64,000 nucleotides of DNA from Azorinus chamasolen (GCA_963576725.1 OY755240.1:32492620-32556619); one strand, 5' to 3'; positions 19,000 through 31,149 are shown, counted from the stretch's first letter. The notes: generated by a model not told the origin, from the letters alone. Translations and numbers: made by a program.

Positions 19000-19202
19000 A
19001 ATTATTCTCACTAATTCGATCACATAATTTATTAACACAGGAGTCTGTAAAAGAATGTGGTTTCTTAATGCCGGGCCAATATGATATGGAAAACTTCTAT
19101 ATGAGCTTTCTGCATAACGTGTGTTCTGCATTAAGTTACCACCTAATCTAAAAATCTTGAATTATACTTCTTTTGAGTTGTTATATTAGCGAGACTTTAC
19201 TG
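19000..19202. mobile_element. TA-D MITE, decayed
   Basis: The right end is TTAGCGAGACTTTACTG followed by TA. The core TTCTTAATGCCGGGCCAATA is imperfectly paired with GTGTTCTGCATTAAG. Confidence 0.6.
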
Positions 19203-19371
19203 TAAATAAAATAAATCGGCCGGAACTCGTCCTATACAATAAATATCAGTTCAGTATTGTCTAGTATGATGTTCCACAGGTATATACATCACAGGGTCTG
19301 TTCGATACTACTTCCTGTGATGACCAGTTTCGATTCTGGGTGTGATCTTTAGCCTGCTGCAAGTGGATGTG

Positions 19372-19436
19372 CAAAAAGTTTGGATCCAAATGAGACAACG
19401 AGTAACTCGGCGTCTCAGCAGGATCCAAACTGTTTG
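19372..19436. repeat. Hairpin, GTTTGGATCC type
   Basis: AAAAGTTTGGATCCAAATGA pairs with the complement of AGCAGGATCCAAACTGTTTG around a CGAGTAACTCG centre. Confidence 0.65.
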
Positions 19437-19562
19437 ATACCCTGAGTGTGCTGTTGAAAAGAAATGCAAGATGGATCAGCTGTGACAATTGAAGTCAATG
19501 ATGTTCTACCAACAAAAGTTTGCCCAGCAGCATAATGGTTAACCTATTATGCAGCATAATGG

Positions 19563-19782
19563 TTAACCTCCTAGACTATTTTTAGACCCAATCTCTTTGA
19601 ATAAATTACCGAAAAGGAGCATTTTCAAGAGAACAAGAACATTTTAGAAGTGTGTAGTTTTGAAACCATTGTGATAAATAGAGTATTTGCTCCTACGGAG
19701 CAAATACTCTATTTATCACAATGGTTTCAAAAATGGCTTTTACAGAGGCGTCAAAAGGCGTTTATAGGAGGGAGTGGGTTAA
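19563..19782 (+). mobile_element. PB-B MITE
   Basis: TTAA is at both ends. The hairpin arms GAAACCATTGTGATAAATAG are intact; the centre is shortened to TTTGCTCCTACGGAGCAAA. Confidence 0.88.
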
Positions 19783-20349
19783 ATGATGGAAAGGGATGAT
19801 GATAATGATACAAACAAACAGGTTTCGGCTTAGCGCACTAGCTATACGTACAGTGCATGGCATCAAATCCACCTGTCTTTGATTTCTATTCTGAGTTGAT
19901 ATACGTATTTGGACAACATCCTCCTCTGTGACAATATCCACAAGAAGTGACGGCCTGTGACAAACCGTCCAAACATATTGGAGAGTAAACAATGTGATTG
20001 GTCCTTGGAATGCGATAAACGAGTACACTATCATTTGCAAACAATGTAGACCCAGATCAGAGGACTAATCGGTATTGTTTATCATTCAAAATCCTCTCGC
20101 AAATTATACAGTCTATACGAAATTAGCTCTATTGTTACAACAATGATGGACAGTTCCGCTTTGAAAATTCAGCATTCAACTATTGTTGTCCACAGGAGAA
20201 GGAAATGTGGAGTTCTTGAAAACTCTTTCCTGTCGTAAAAAGTATACCTGCTATACTATTGAGCTGTTATAGTTATATAATATAGTTGTACTTAGTTCTA
20301 ATTCGTTCAATCATGTTAGAAAACACTCGACCTGTATTAAGCTATTGTT

Positions 20350-20868
20350 TAATTTGACACTTCACTCCATAAATACGCCTTTCTGCGCATTTACAAAAAA
20401 AAAAAGATCCAGACCAGACGGTCCATGTAGAAGCTTTCTGATTAGGGTCTGTCCTGTTTGCTTATGAAATAATATAGATATGATACTACAATATCTGTCA
20501 TGGCCAAAATTCCTATGTACATGTGCCATTATATAAAAAAAAATCTGCTTAATATCCATGAAGCAATTATGTTTTTGTTGAATATTCATGGAGTAAATAA
20601 TTAAGACAGATTCTACTGTATATAAGAAGTATCGTAATCCCTTCCTCCATAAGTATTAGCGTAAAATATAATGTACATATCAAATCCAAAAACGTAATGT
20701 CTATAATGGCATATGAACAAAACGTAATTAGCCACGGAAGAAACTTTAGAATCATATATATGAATCCATAATCAAACAAAACATACCATGGTCAGATAGC
20801 TCCTACAGGAGTCGTCTGATCTGGGTCCACTCGCTTTGCTAAAAGGCGTGTCTATTGAGTAAACGGTT
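20350..20868. mobile_element. Two adjacent PB-A MITEs
   Basis: The first (to 20604, inverted) ends GAATATTCATGGAGTAAATA then ATTAA. The second (20637-20868) starts ATCCCTTCCTCCATAAGTAT and ends GTAAACGGTTA. Hairpins are decayed. Sequence 20870-21300 has no recognised feature. Confidence 0.65.
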
Positions 20869-21307
20869 ACTGTAAGCAGAACAACAAAAGCAATCAATAA
20901 TTAGTATTACAAATTTAGTCACTAATGGAATACTAATAAACCATTCACCTAATAAACGTACTTCTAACTCTTATACATGTAAGTTTTCCCCCATCAAACA
21001 TTCATGAAACGACAAGTCACGTGTAACTGCGTCGATATTTTACACCGAACTACGTGTCAACAAGCCAATATTAATGGCAATATGATATGGTACAAGTTGG
21101 ACAACAGACTAACTGGAATACTGAAAATGTCCACCAGAGGTCAGTTATGTTTTTTCTCAACGATGTACATAATATGAAATAATGTGTACTATATAATATC
21201 AATTCAATATATGTCTCGCGTTGGAGACAACTTAATAAGTATGAATAAAAGTATAATATTGAATATATGAGTGCCATTTTCCTTGAATCACTATGGAACT
21301 AGTTTCA

Positions 21308-21564
21308 ATATGTTTTAACATTTTACTTTATGAATATTCATGTAAGACTTAATTACTTCATAAATAATAACAAGATTAATTGCTATAATGGGACACGAGT
21401 ACATGATTGTTTTGGCCATGGGAGAAACTGTAGAATCATATCTATATTATGTCATAAGCAAACAGAGCAGACCCTGATCAGATGGCTCCTACAGGAGCAG
21501 TCTGATATGGGTCCACTTTATTTGCAAAGGCGCAGAAATGCATATTTATGGATTAAAGGACTAA
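21308..21564 (+). mobile_element. PB-A MITE
   Basis: TTTTACTTTATGAATATTCA at the left, GGGAGAAACTGTAGAATCAT inside and the hairpin CAGATGGCTCCTACAGGAGC. The right end is decayed (GGATTAAAGGACTAAA). From 21570 to 22080 nothing is recognised. Confidence 0.75.
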
Positions 21565-22089
21565 ATATACAATACAATACAAATTCTTCATTTACAAATG
21601 GTATTTAGCCATGCACATACAAACAGTAGTGTGAAATACAGTTATATGTAATAATGTTTCTGAAACAATATACATGTACCTGTTAACAAGGAAACAAGAA
21701 TAATTTATGTAAAACACTATTGTAACTGCTTATGTCTCTGTTATTCAAATTGTAGTTTTGAGTAGTGTGTGCTAAGTACAGTAAAACTCCTCAAAACCAT
21801 TTTTCTAATAAATACCAAATACTGTCACAGCCACGTGACAAATGCCCCAAAGGATATCACCGACACTAAAGCCTGGGTCATGCGTATGCCTAGACCATAT
21901 TGCATTTTGTAGAAGCCTAATCGTGCTATTAGCTATTTTAAAATTGTTTTATGTAAAACAATATTTAAGCTCTGGCCTCCCATTGTGACCCTTGGTTGTT
22001 TTTTTTTCGCCCGACACACCATCTTTTATTGGAGAACAAATGTGCCAAATTATTTCATAATGCATCAATACAAGACATATTTAGAGCTC

Positions 22090-22496
22090 ACGCAATGCAA
22101 AATGTCCCCGTTTTTTTACCTTTGATTCCCGATTAAGATCTTGACTTTATAGAGATAGGAACCTGGTTCGTTTTCGCGACACATCTCAAGGTGGTGAACA
22201 TTCTACCAAGTTATTTTGAAATCCACCCACGTACATGTGTATGTAAGAGTTACAGAGCAGAGGCGACACAATGTCCCCATTTGTTTTTACCTGTACCCCG
22301 ATTGTGACATTGGCCTTTGAGATAGGAACCAGGTTCTTATTCGGAACACAACGTCTCAAGGTGGTGAATTTTGAAATCCACTCATGTATGTAGGAGTTAC
22401 AGATCGGACACGATGTGGGACAGACAGACTGGGCGGACAGTGCGATTACTAAATATGACTTCTTCTTTCTTTTTTTTTGGGGGGGGGGGGGGGCAT
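22090..22496 (+). mobile_element. Pearl/Helentron-like element, two core units
   Basis: Two units of about 160 bp share GATAGGAACC, CAAGGTGGTGAA and TTTTGAAATCCAC. They end in GGGACAGACAGACTGGG and a T-run/G-run (22471-22494). The unit gives the uninterrupted target for the Tigger-like insertion at 46487. Confidence 0.65.
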
Positions 22497-23151
22497 ATAA
22501 AATAGGTAGGTAATTCATAGGTAGGCGAAATTCATACAGAAAGCTCCAAAATGATATTTCCATGTGGCAACTCAGTGTCACATCAGGGTCCTGTTAACAA
22601 TCTTGACAGTTCTTTTGAAAAGAAGTCGTGTTACAAATTCTTAAATATTGTTTTTGATTTAGATCACATTCAGTTCAAATACAATATTTATTCTTAAAAT
22701 GATTTAACGTCTTACCTTTTTTGTCAAAATAAACACACAATTATGAAAAGTTGTTTTTGTGTAATTTTAAAATAACAAGCTTAGCTAAGTAATTACTTAA
22801 GAATGTTCGTGAAACTGGGACCTGGAGTGATACAGGTTTGCTATGTCCAAGCAATCTCATGTTTATTATCAGCTAATATTCATGTTATCCATTATGTCTT
22901 ACGTGTATATCAACTCTTACAATTTGGCAAACGAGTCTTTATTTTCATTTGCAAACAGTGTAGACCCAGATGAGAGATGGATCTGCACTGTTTGTCATCT
23001 TCAACTTTTCTTTAGAAAAATCCCTAAATATTCACCGTAAGTTTGTTTGACCTGTTTGACTTTTGTAATAGTTCATTTGAAAATTCAGCATTGTAAGGGC
23101 TAACGCGGTAAAGACTAAGACGCTCCTAGAGGATAGGAATTTACAAACTTC

Positions 23152-24576
23152 ATGAAGTCTTTCTCATTTGCAGGGATACTAACAACCCGGCATTTCAGGC
23201 TGCTTGCGTTTTTCTGTCTTGTCCATGTGCTGGCAAGTCTTTGTTTCCTTACTTTCTTGGTACCTACTCGAGATCCAAACACAATGTCTCCCCAAACTGA
23301 TTTCCAGAGAGGCGTTGCAGATAAGTGGGTGCCGACAATACATTCAATGAAAAATACCACGACAGGTCTTTCCAGACGAGAAGACGCTTTCAGCTGTGAT
23401 CTGTCCAGAATTCTGCAACTGAACTCCGAAGTGTGTGAACGATTAATTCGAAATACAAGCCATGAAGGCGAAACGCTTCTGTATCAGAGTCGCCGAAAGC
23501 CACTGTCACGTGATCAGCGTGATGATATACGTCAAGCAGACCAGTCATGTAATATTGCGACAATTAATGCTGACTGTAAAGAAGTCAGACAGTCATATCT
23601 GTATGGTAAAGACGCACTAACGGCTGATGAAATATCTTTCCCGTTGGCCTTTGCAATCAAGTTACACTCAAACTCCAATCAAGCTCATCGACTATTACGC
23701 TATATCTACCGGAAACATAATGTTTATTGCATACACGTGGACAAAAAAGCATCGGATCTAATACACGAACAATTCTTGAACATTTCTAAATGCCTAGATA
23801 ACATTATCGTGATTGAAGACAGGGTTAGTTTAGTGTACTCCACAATACGGCAGGTTGAAGCAGAGTTCCGTTGCATGGACGCCATTTTCAAGTCCAATAT
23901 TACGTGGCGCTATTACATAAATCTGACCGGCAAAGAATTCATGCTGAAAACAAACGCGGAAATAGTAAAAATACTAAAGCTGCTGAACGGCAGGAATGAT
24001 ATAGAAAGTTATCCTATGCTATACGACAGCCATAAATACAAACAAAGGACTTTCATTGTTGGAAAGAGGGCATACATAAGTAAACTCGAAAAAGAACCTT
24101 TCGATAGGGATATTACCATAAGAAAGGGAAGCGCGTATGGATTAATGAGTAGAAAGTTTCTACAGTTTGTTCAGACTGATGTTTTGGCGCAGGAATTTAT
24201 TGGTTGGCTTAAGGATGCATACGCCCCGGAGGAAATCATATGGGCCACTCTAAACGCTCTTGAAAACGCGCCTGGAGGGTCTAAAAAAGACATAACACAG
24301 AAGAACAAAATGTTTCTATCAAGGGCGGTAATTTGGTCCCTAGATAAGCAATATTCGTGTAAAGGTAAATTTGTACGCTGGGTTTGTATATATGGCACGG
24401 GTGATCTCCCTTGGCTATTATCGCATAAGAACATAGTGGCCAACAAGTTTGAAGAGGATTATCAGCCCCTGGCACTAGATTGTCTTGAGAGAAGCATGTA
24501 TTGGCGGCTGCTGACCAATAATGGAACAGACGTTAACTTTGATTTAGAACGCTACACAGACATGATCAATTTGTGA
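23152..24576 (+). CDS. GT14 beta-1,6-N-acetylglucosaminyltransferase (core-2/I-branching type)
   Basis: The 474-residue protein should act in the Golgi lumen, adding beta-1,6-GlcNAc from UDP-GlcNAc to O-glycan or poly-LacNAc acceptors. It has type II topology: a short cytoplasmic tail (1-16), a membrane anchor at about 17-37, a stem, then the catalytic domain. Family landmarks are FPLAFAIKLHS (163-173), YCIHVDKK (192-199), WRYYINLTGKEF (252-263, followed by LKTN), YAPEEIIWATLN (357-368, with Glu361 aligned to the catalytic Glu of the mammalian core-2 enzyme) and YGTGDLPWLL (414-423). Several N-glycosylation sequons are present. The position that is usually Cys in the INLCG motif is Thr259. 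The coding region is one exon, as is common for this family. The start is not certain, because a possible splice acceptor overlaps codons 4-8. Family confidence is high; the exact member (GCNT1/3/4-like) cannot be assigned. Confidence 0.93.
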   Translation: MKSFSFAGILTTRHFRLLAFFCLVHVLASLCFLTFLVPTRDPNTMSPQTDFQRGVADKWVPTIHSMKNTTTGLSRREDAFSCDLSRILQLNSEVCERLIRNTSHEGETLLYQSRRKPLSRDQRDDIRQADQSCNIATINADCKEVRQSYLYGKDALTADEISFPLAFAIKLHSNSNQAHRLLRYIYRKHNVYCIHVDKKASDLIHEQFLNISKCLDNIIVIEDRVSLVYSTIRQVEAEFRCMDAIFKSNITWRYYINLTGKEFMLKTNAEIVKILKLLNGRNDIESYPMLYDSHKYKQRTFIVGKRAYISKLEKEPFDRDITIRKGSAYGLMSRKFLQFVQTDVLAQEFIGWLKDAYAPEEIIWATLNALENAPGGSKKDITQKNKMFLSRAVIWSLDKQYSCKGKFVRWVCIYGTGDLPWLLSHKNIVANKFEEDYQPLALDCLERSMYWRLLTNNGTDVNFDLERYTDMINL

Positions 24577-24673
24577 TTCTAACTCCGTCCCTGTAAATGT
24601 CGCATTTGTGATTACCCATGTAAAACGGTTTCGAGAACCCTTTTACCGCCATTGTCGCATAAATGCACCACGA

Positions 24674-24743
24674 CAAATAGTGCAGTCCCAGATCAGACGC
24701 CGCCTTTTCAAGGCGGCGTCTGATCAGGGACTTCACTTTTTGT
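24674..24743. repeat. Hairpin in the GT14 3' flank
   Basis: GTGCAGTCCCAGATCAGACG and its complement meet at GCCGCCTTTTCAAGGCGGC. It starts about 100 bp after the stop codon and may be in the 3' UTR. Confidence 0.7.
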
Positions 24744-25024
24744 CTCAAACTCTATTTCTATATATGTGCTTTATTCCTTTGAAATTTGCGTTTATCTTGT
24801 TTTTTTTTTATTTGATCCAATGATTTTACAAAAGTGGTTTGCAGACGGCACTTACACATTTGGCGCCGAAAGGGTTATGATTATTCATGGACTGAGTTTT
24901 TTATTACACAGTTTGGCTGTGACAGAAATCTCAGAATGAATATCTATATTATTCCATAAACAGAGCAGACCCTGGTCAGACAGTTCCTACATGACCTGTC
25001 TAATCTGGGTCTACTGAGTTTGCA

Positions 25025-25377
25025 AAGGTGCCCAAATCGTATTTATGACGGAAAAAGTTAAAAACTGTTATGTTTAGTTTGGTAACTTAAAACAAGACTT
25101 ACCAAGCAATGCATAAATGTTTGGAATAAGAAATAATACACTTAGAGTTTGTGTGTTTTATTGGCACATCATACAAGAGATACGATTGGTCAACATCAAC
25201 AAGGTGCCCAAATCGTCTTTATGACGGAAAAAGTTAAAAACTGTTATGTTTAGTTTGGTAATTTAAAACAAGACTTACCTAGCAATGCATAAATGTTTGG
25301 AATAAGAAATACTACACTTAGAGTTTGTGTGTTTTATTGGCACATCATACAAGAGAAACGATTGGTCAACATCAACA
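25025..25377. repeat. Tandem duplication, 176 bp, two copies
   Basis: AAGGTGCCCAAATCGT starts at 25025 and again at 25201. The copies differ at only a handful of positions, so the duplication is young. Confidence 0.9.
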
Positions 25378-25424
25378 ATGAGTCATATACAGTAAAACAT
25401 TTCGACAATAATCATTAATTAGAA

Positions 25425-25580
25425 ATGTGTGTCTGTAAGACACAGCGATGCCCCCGTGGTGGTGCTTGACAATGAAAAAACTCTGACAACCAACTGCTCA
25501 TACAAAAGTGACATACATACAGAACGACGGACGGACAGATGCAAAACATAATGGCCACCGACTATCGTCAACAGGGACAT
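25425..25580. mobile_element. Pearl-like element tail
   Basis: AGACACAGCGATGCCCCCG and ACGACGGACGGACAGATG resemble the ends of tandem-core elements; no core array is left. Confidence 0.4.
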
Positions 25581-25604
25581 AAAAAGTGTCCAGGCATGAT
25601 GGAA

Positions 25605-25893
25605 CTTAACACATTCGCTCCTAGTGACACAGTTGGCGCTTCTTTAAAGTCACATGTTGAAACCATTGTGATAAACAGATCATTGGCTCCATAGGAGCAA
25701 ATGCTCTAGTTATCACAATGGTTTCAAAACTACACAATTTTAAAATTCTCCTTTTCGGTAGATCTATTCAAAGAGGTTGGGTCTAAAAATAGGAGGGATA
25801 TTTCTGCATTACTTTTTCTTCTACATTAAGCAACAACCTGCTCTTCTATGACACATTTTCATTAAATGAAGGCTATAGAGAGGATCTATTGTG
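25605..25893. mobile_element. PB-B MITE fragment joined to a TA-D fragment
   Basis: TTAACACATTCGCTCC, then GAAACCATTGTGATAAACAG with a slipped centre, to GGTTGGGTCTAAAAATAGGA. After 25800 a TA-D right half follows (CATTAAGCAACAACCTGCTC, ending ATTGTGTATA). Confidence 0.6.
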
Positions 25894-26109
25894 TATAGGC
25901 TAGCATGATTAACCCTTTACTCGATAAAAAATACGCCATTATATACCTTTGCAAACAGAGTAGACCCATATCTCTATGCAAGGCAAATGGCCATTAATAG
26001 GACTTATAATTCTTCCATTTAAACTGAGACAAAACTATGATAGATACCAATGTGTCAATAGGATACAGAAGTCCATACTGCACATGACTGTGTTCAGAAG
26101 AATCTGTTT

Positions 26110-26536
26110 AAAGCGGCCATTTATTTATTGAACACTGGGATCTTAAAAACCAGGTGGTTGCTTCATGCAGGGCAAAAGAAATGCAGAAAGCTCCTATAGG
26201 AGCTTTCTGCATTACTTTTGACCTGCATTAAACTATCACCTGCCTTACAGAATCATAATTATACCTCTTTTTGATGGCCAATTATCCCTTTCCCTGTTCT
26301 ATGTTTATACAAAGTTTAAATACCTACTGAATATTCAAGGACAAAATAGTTATGAAATATGGCAGGTGGTACATTGTAACCATTTTAGAAACTAAAGAAA
26401 CACGTCTCTCAAATTCCATTAGCAATTAAAGTAGACCTTGATCAGACCCTCCTATAGGAAAAATCTGGGTCTACTCTGTTTACAAATGCGTGAAAAAGCG
26501 TTCATATGAAGGAAAGGATTAAGACAGGTTCTACTG
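26110..26536. mobile_element. TA-D MITE split by a PB-A insertion
   Basis: The core is GGTGGTTGCTTCATGCAGGG around AAAGCTCCTATAGGAGCTTT. At GGCCAATTA a PB-A copy (26281-26522, CCCTGTTC subtype, TTAT/TTAA ends) interrupts it; GACAGGTTCTACTG then TA closes the outer element. Confidence 0.75.
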
Positions 26537-26639
26537 TATGTAATATATGGTCTGTAACAAGGGTAACACCCAAGAGTGTATCACATACTGATTAAACACT
26601 GTACAAAGTTTCACGACTCTAGATCAAATATAGACATAC

Positions 26640-26835
26640 AGATTGGTGAATGGATGGCCACGGGTAAATACAAATACCCTTTTCCCTGTAATGAATAGAC
26701 AGACTGATGAATTGATGTCACCGGGTAAATACAAATACCTTTCCCCTGTAATGGACAGACAGACTGATGAATGGATGAACACAGGTAAACACAAATACCC
26801 TTTTCTCTGTAATGAATAGTTAATAAATACCCTTT
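26640..26835. repeat. Tandem repeat, about 61 bp unit, 3 copies
   Basis: Units carry AGACTGATGAATGGATG, GGGTAAATACAAATACCC and TTTTCCCTGTAATG. No gene is seen from 26836 to 27935, an AT-rich stretch. Confidence 0.8.
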
Positions 26836-27940
26836 TCCCAAATGTTCAGTTTGTACATTTAGCCTCTAGCATGCTACAGAGTAACTGATGACTACCCTTG
26901 CAAACAGTTTGGGTTCAGATGGGATGTTGACTAACCCGGTCTCCTAAGGACAGCGAGTTTGACAGCGTATTTAAGTATAGAAATGCAAAAGGTAACAGCT
27001 CCAGCTAGATTTCATCTTTCTACATAAGTAATTCTCTTTCTGGGTTAAATGCTATGTTAGTGGCAAGTTTGTGGCATGTTTAACTGTCATTCAATATAAA
27101 ATCTTTCCACAATATTTTTCCTGACAAGGCATTATCCAGAAAAGGCAAAATTGTGTCAGAATGAAACTAAAAACCGAAAATTCATCTGTACAGCAACATG
27201 AGCAAAAGGGGACTTACAAAACAAGACAATCCATAATCCCCCACCTCCACACTAAATGCCTAGACTGGGGAAAATCAACAGGTGTATTTCCTTTTATTGC
27301 ATGCAAAATAAAATCTGTTATAGGAGTAGTGCATTGAGAAAATTTGGTTACGACGCCTGCAATCAGTGTAGATGAAGACTGGCTACAGAATCAGACATAT
27401 TGCATCAGATCAGGGGATAAAGATTATAATAAAGTTGGAGAGAAAAACATAATAATACGCTGATTAGTGAATCAGTCAACACAGTAAACAGATCCAAATA
27501 CACATCTACACCTATATATACACAGTTTTAAGTTTTGTTTCATTCTATTTTTGTTCAGATAAGAAACAGGTCTGTTTTCGAGCAGCACTGTATCTTATTT
27601 CAACTTCATTTAATACAAGCATACTGCACTTAACAAAATACAGACGTTAAATAAACAATCTAAAACTGCATGCAGCCATGCTTCTATAACAATTCATAGA
27701 CAATTTTCACTGAAACAGACAACAAAGTAACACACATGTATAACTCAAGGTTTACCAAAACAATCATTGAACATATGAGTTATAAAATATATCAAAAGGT
27801 ATGTGCTCCAATTCAAACAGTGCCACACTTCATCAACTATAATACTGGAACCATATTCCCTAACATTTGAGTCTAAATTATAGACACAGACTCAAAAACT
27901 GCAGTGTAAAATATTATTGTAAGTTCACCATTTTTAAATA

Positions 27941-28145
27941 CAGTAGAACCCCTCTAATGCTACCACTTAATGAACAAACATGGCTGTCTTTATTAACAGG
28001 TGGTTGCTTAATGCAGGGCAAAAGTAATGCAGAAAGCCCCTCTATGAGCTTTCTGCATTACTTTTGTCCTGCATTAAGCTATCACCTGCATCTAGCACCC
28101 AGAATTATACGTCTTTTAGGTGGTCGCATTAGCGGGGTTTTACTG
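27941..28145. mobile_element. TA-D MITE, full length
   Basis: TA flanks both ends; the termini are CAGTAGAACCCCTCTAATGC and the complement of TTAGCGGGGTTTTACTG. The hairpin centre is AAAGCCCCTCTATGAGCTTT. Confidence 0.9.
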
Positions 28146-28271
28146 TACCGGTATATTTGTCTAAATATTGCAAATTATGCAACTTTTCCGCAACCACGCA
28201 TATAGTGCAAATTTTCAGACAAATACTGTCAAAAAAAAGGTGAACTTACAATAGTATTTAAATTTGAGGTT

Positions 28272-28505
28272 TTAACCAATGCCCTCATAGGCTATTTTTA
28301 GACTCGACCTCTTTAAATAAATCTACTGTAAAGGAGAATTTACTAGAGAAAATGCAAAATTTTAGAATTGTGTAGTTTTGAAAACACTGTGATAAATAGA
28401 GCATTTTCCCCAATGGAGCAAATGCTCTTTTTATCAAAAAGGTTTAAAAAAAAGAAGACTTTTACAGAGGTGTAAAAAGGCCTCAATATGAGGAGACAGT
28501 TTTAA
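28272..28505 (+). mobile_element. PB-B MITE, decayed
   Basis: TTAACCAATGCCCTCATAGG at the left and GAGGAGACAGTTTTAA at the right; the hairpin arms have several mismatches. Confidence 0.75.
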
Positions 28506-28599
28506 GTCGGAGTCTCAAACTAAGACTCAAAATGTAAGTAAATATGGGCTCTGGTTTAGTACACCCTTAATTACCCTATGTATTCAGACTGTCAAACTT

Positions 28600-28953
28600 A
28601 GGCATATAGTGCAGAACCAGATTAAATGACTCTTGAACGAACCGTTTGATCAGTGTCTAAACTATTTACTATGTCAGTCTAATTCAAGTTATGAAAACAG
28701 TAGCTAAGTGATTTATTCAGCTTTACAAACAGTTGGAGTGGGTAGATTAGCTGTCTGAATATCTACGGTAATTATGGTAGAACTAACTTATCACATTGCA
28801 ACAAATATTAAACAGTTTGTACACCAGATAATAACAACTATTACCTTAATTACCCTTAGCATTCAGACAGAAAAACTTAGGCAAATAGTGCAGACCCCGA
28901 TCAAACAGCTCCTTGAGAAGCAGTTTGATCAGGGTCTACACTATTTGCTATGT
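28600..28953. repeat. Two hairpins of the ATAGTGCAGACCC type
   Basis: The first is at 28600-28672 (AAATGACTC/GAACCGTTT) and the second at 28882-28953 (CAAACAGCTCC/CAGTTTGATCAGG). They share flanking GACTGTCAAACTTAGGC-like sequence, so they may be copies of one element. Confidence 0.6.
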
Positions 28954-29029
28954 CAATATAATTCAAAGTGGCAATTAGGTTAATCATTTCTGTACAGCTA
29001 CACCTTCAGTGACCATTCTTTGTATTTGT

Positions 29030-29205
29030 CTTTACCACACCTTATGTTGCAACCATTCTTTAGAATTATCTCTACCATTGCCCGTTTTGTACCCACTCTT
29101 CAGAATAACTTGTACCATACCCCATCTTATGCCCATTCTTCAAAAGTATCCCTACCATACCCCATCTTATGCCCATTCTTCAAAAGTATCCCTACCATAC
29201 ATTTA
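29030..29205. repeat. Short tandem array resembling the CAGAG-element arm
   Basis: Units of 48 bp or so read ACCATACCCCATCTTATG and CCCATTCTTCAAAAGTATCC; the first units resemble CACCAAACCCTATGTTGTGA and CCACTCTTTAGAATCATCTC of the CAGAG palindrome. Confidence 0.7.
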
Positions 29206-29274
29206 CTCTAACTCTAAGGATGTGAATGAAAATGGTGTTGATATAAGAGAACTAGAAAACTGACTCAATCAGAG

Positions 29275-30080
29275 AGGGCCCTACAGACGATCTTTTGTTG
29301 AATATGGCATTTTTGATAAATCAAGGGCAGATAACTCTGGATGTGGTGATCTCATTCCACCCAAAAACTATACGTGTCTTCCTCTCATAATACAAAGCAT
29401 ATGCTCTTAATATAAACCAAATATGTAAGTACTGTTTGAGTTATCGCGTCACATCAAGTGTTGACGAAAGTTGATGGCATTTTCGATGAATCAAGGGCAG
29501 ATAACTCTAGACATAATGATCTGATTCAACCCAAAAACTATAGGTGATATTAAGCATATGCCCTTAATATGAAACCAATATGTGAAGTATTCTTTGAGTT
29601 ATAGATGATATTAAGCATATGCCCTTAATATGAAACCAATATGTGAAGTATTCTTTGAGTTATTGCATCACATTGAAATTGTTGAGAGAAGTTGAAAACA
29701 TTTTTGAAGATTCAAGGGCAGATAACTCTAGACTTAGAGATCAGATTCAACCCAAAAACTATAGGCGTCTTCCTCTGACGATACTAAGCATATGCCCTTA
29801 ATATGAAACCAATATGTGAATTACTGTTTGAGTTATCTCGTCACATCAAAATTGTTAACAGCATTTTTCGAAGATTCAAGGGCAGATAACTCTAGACTTA
29901 GAGATCAGATTCAACCCAAAAACTATAGGCGTCTTCCTCTGATGATACTAAGCATATGCCCTTAATATGAAATCAATGTGAATTACTGTTTGAGTTATCG
30001 TGTCACATCAAAAACAGACAGACGGACGGACAGAAAATGTGATTCCTATAGGGCTCCTGCATTTTCAATGCAGGGCCCTA
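29275..30080 (+). mobile_element. Pearl-like element with tandem core
   Basis: It begins AGGGCCCTACAGACG and ends TGCAGGGCCCTA. About four core units of 160-180 bp carry TCAAGGGCAGATAACTCT, CAACCCAAAAACTATAGG and AAGCATATGCCCTTAATATG. GACAGACGGACGGACAG lies near the right end. Confidence 0.75.
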
Positions 30081-30394
30081 ACAAGGGACCTTCATACAAA
30101 AATAGAAGACAAAAATACTCTCTGAAAGAAATGCTTTCTCATAAAATATATTTGAATTTCATAAGCTTTCAAAATAACCCTTGTGTCACTTACTGAAAAC
30201 AAAACAAGAGCATCACATGCAGATACCAGCGCTCCTCTGTCAGCAAAAATCATTGTTTTAAAGTATCAGAACTCTTTAATTATGCATGACAGTTTTTTTG
30301 CGCAATATCTGAAACACTTTGTGACCATATCAAAAATTGAACAACTTATCATCAAACCTGTTTGAAACTCTTGATTGTTGTTCTTGAAAAGAAA

Positions 30395-30960
30395 TTAACC
30401 CTTTACATGATGAGTTTTACATGTAAGAAATGATGACTATCATATTACATTAATTTTCATCATGGCATATGGACATAAGAATTTTGGGCATGGCAGAAAC
30501 TGGAGAGTCTGATTTTTATTATTTCATTTCAATCAGAGCAGACCCTGATCAGGCGACCCCTACAGGGCCATTTGATCTATGTCTACGATTTGCAAAGGCA
30601 CAAAAAAGTGTGTATATGGAGTAAATGGTTTAGCAGAGAAAATAATGACTGCTTTGCCATCAAACAAAACATATTTCTCAAGCTTTCAAGGGAACAGATG
30701 TGTCATCCTCTGAAAACATCAAAAACAAGAGCAGATACCAATGTGTATAGGTGTACAAAAATCAGTCTTTTAAAGGGCTATAAAACTTTGAACATGTACT
30801 TCATGAATAATCATGCAAGAACTAATGAATGCCATGAATACTAATTAGATGATTTTTTGGATGGCGTATGAAAACAGGAAATATTAGCTAAGGCAGAAAC
30901 TGCAGGATCAGATCTACATTATTCTATATTAAGCAAACTGAGCAGACTGCTCTGTTTGCT
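30395..30960 (+). mobile_element. PB-A MITE and an adjoining fragment
   Basis: The first copy (30395-30631) runs from TTAACCCTTTACATGATGAG to GGAGTAAATGGTTTA. A left half of a second begins near 30795 (TGTACTTCATGAATAATCAT). Between them are ACAAGAGCAGATACC-type fragments also seen at 30205. Confidence 0.65.
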
Positions 30961-31149
30961 TATATGCTAAAGATCTGATTGCAAATGTTCTTATGTGATA
31001 TTTTAATAATATTCAAAATGAGCAAAGTCATTAATGAATATTCATCATGAAAAGGCCTAACAGGCCTCGTCCATTTCTGACCACAATGTTGGCAATTACT
31101 TAGAAGGTGATGAACTAACACACCTAGGTTTGTAATCTTAACCAGACAG

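Noticed and set aside
22186..22581. 131-residue frame on the - strand
   Set aside because: It crosses two pearl-like units, a homopolymer run and unrelated sequence; no conserved protein is visible.
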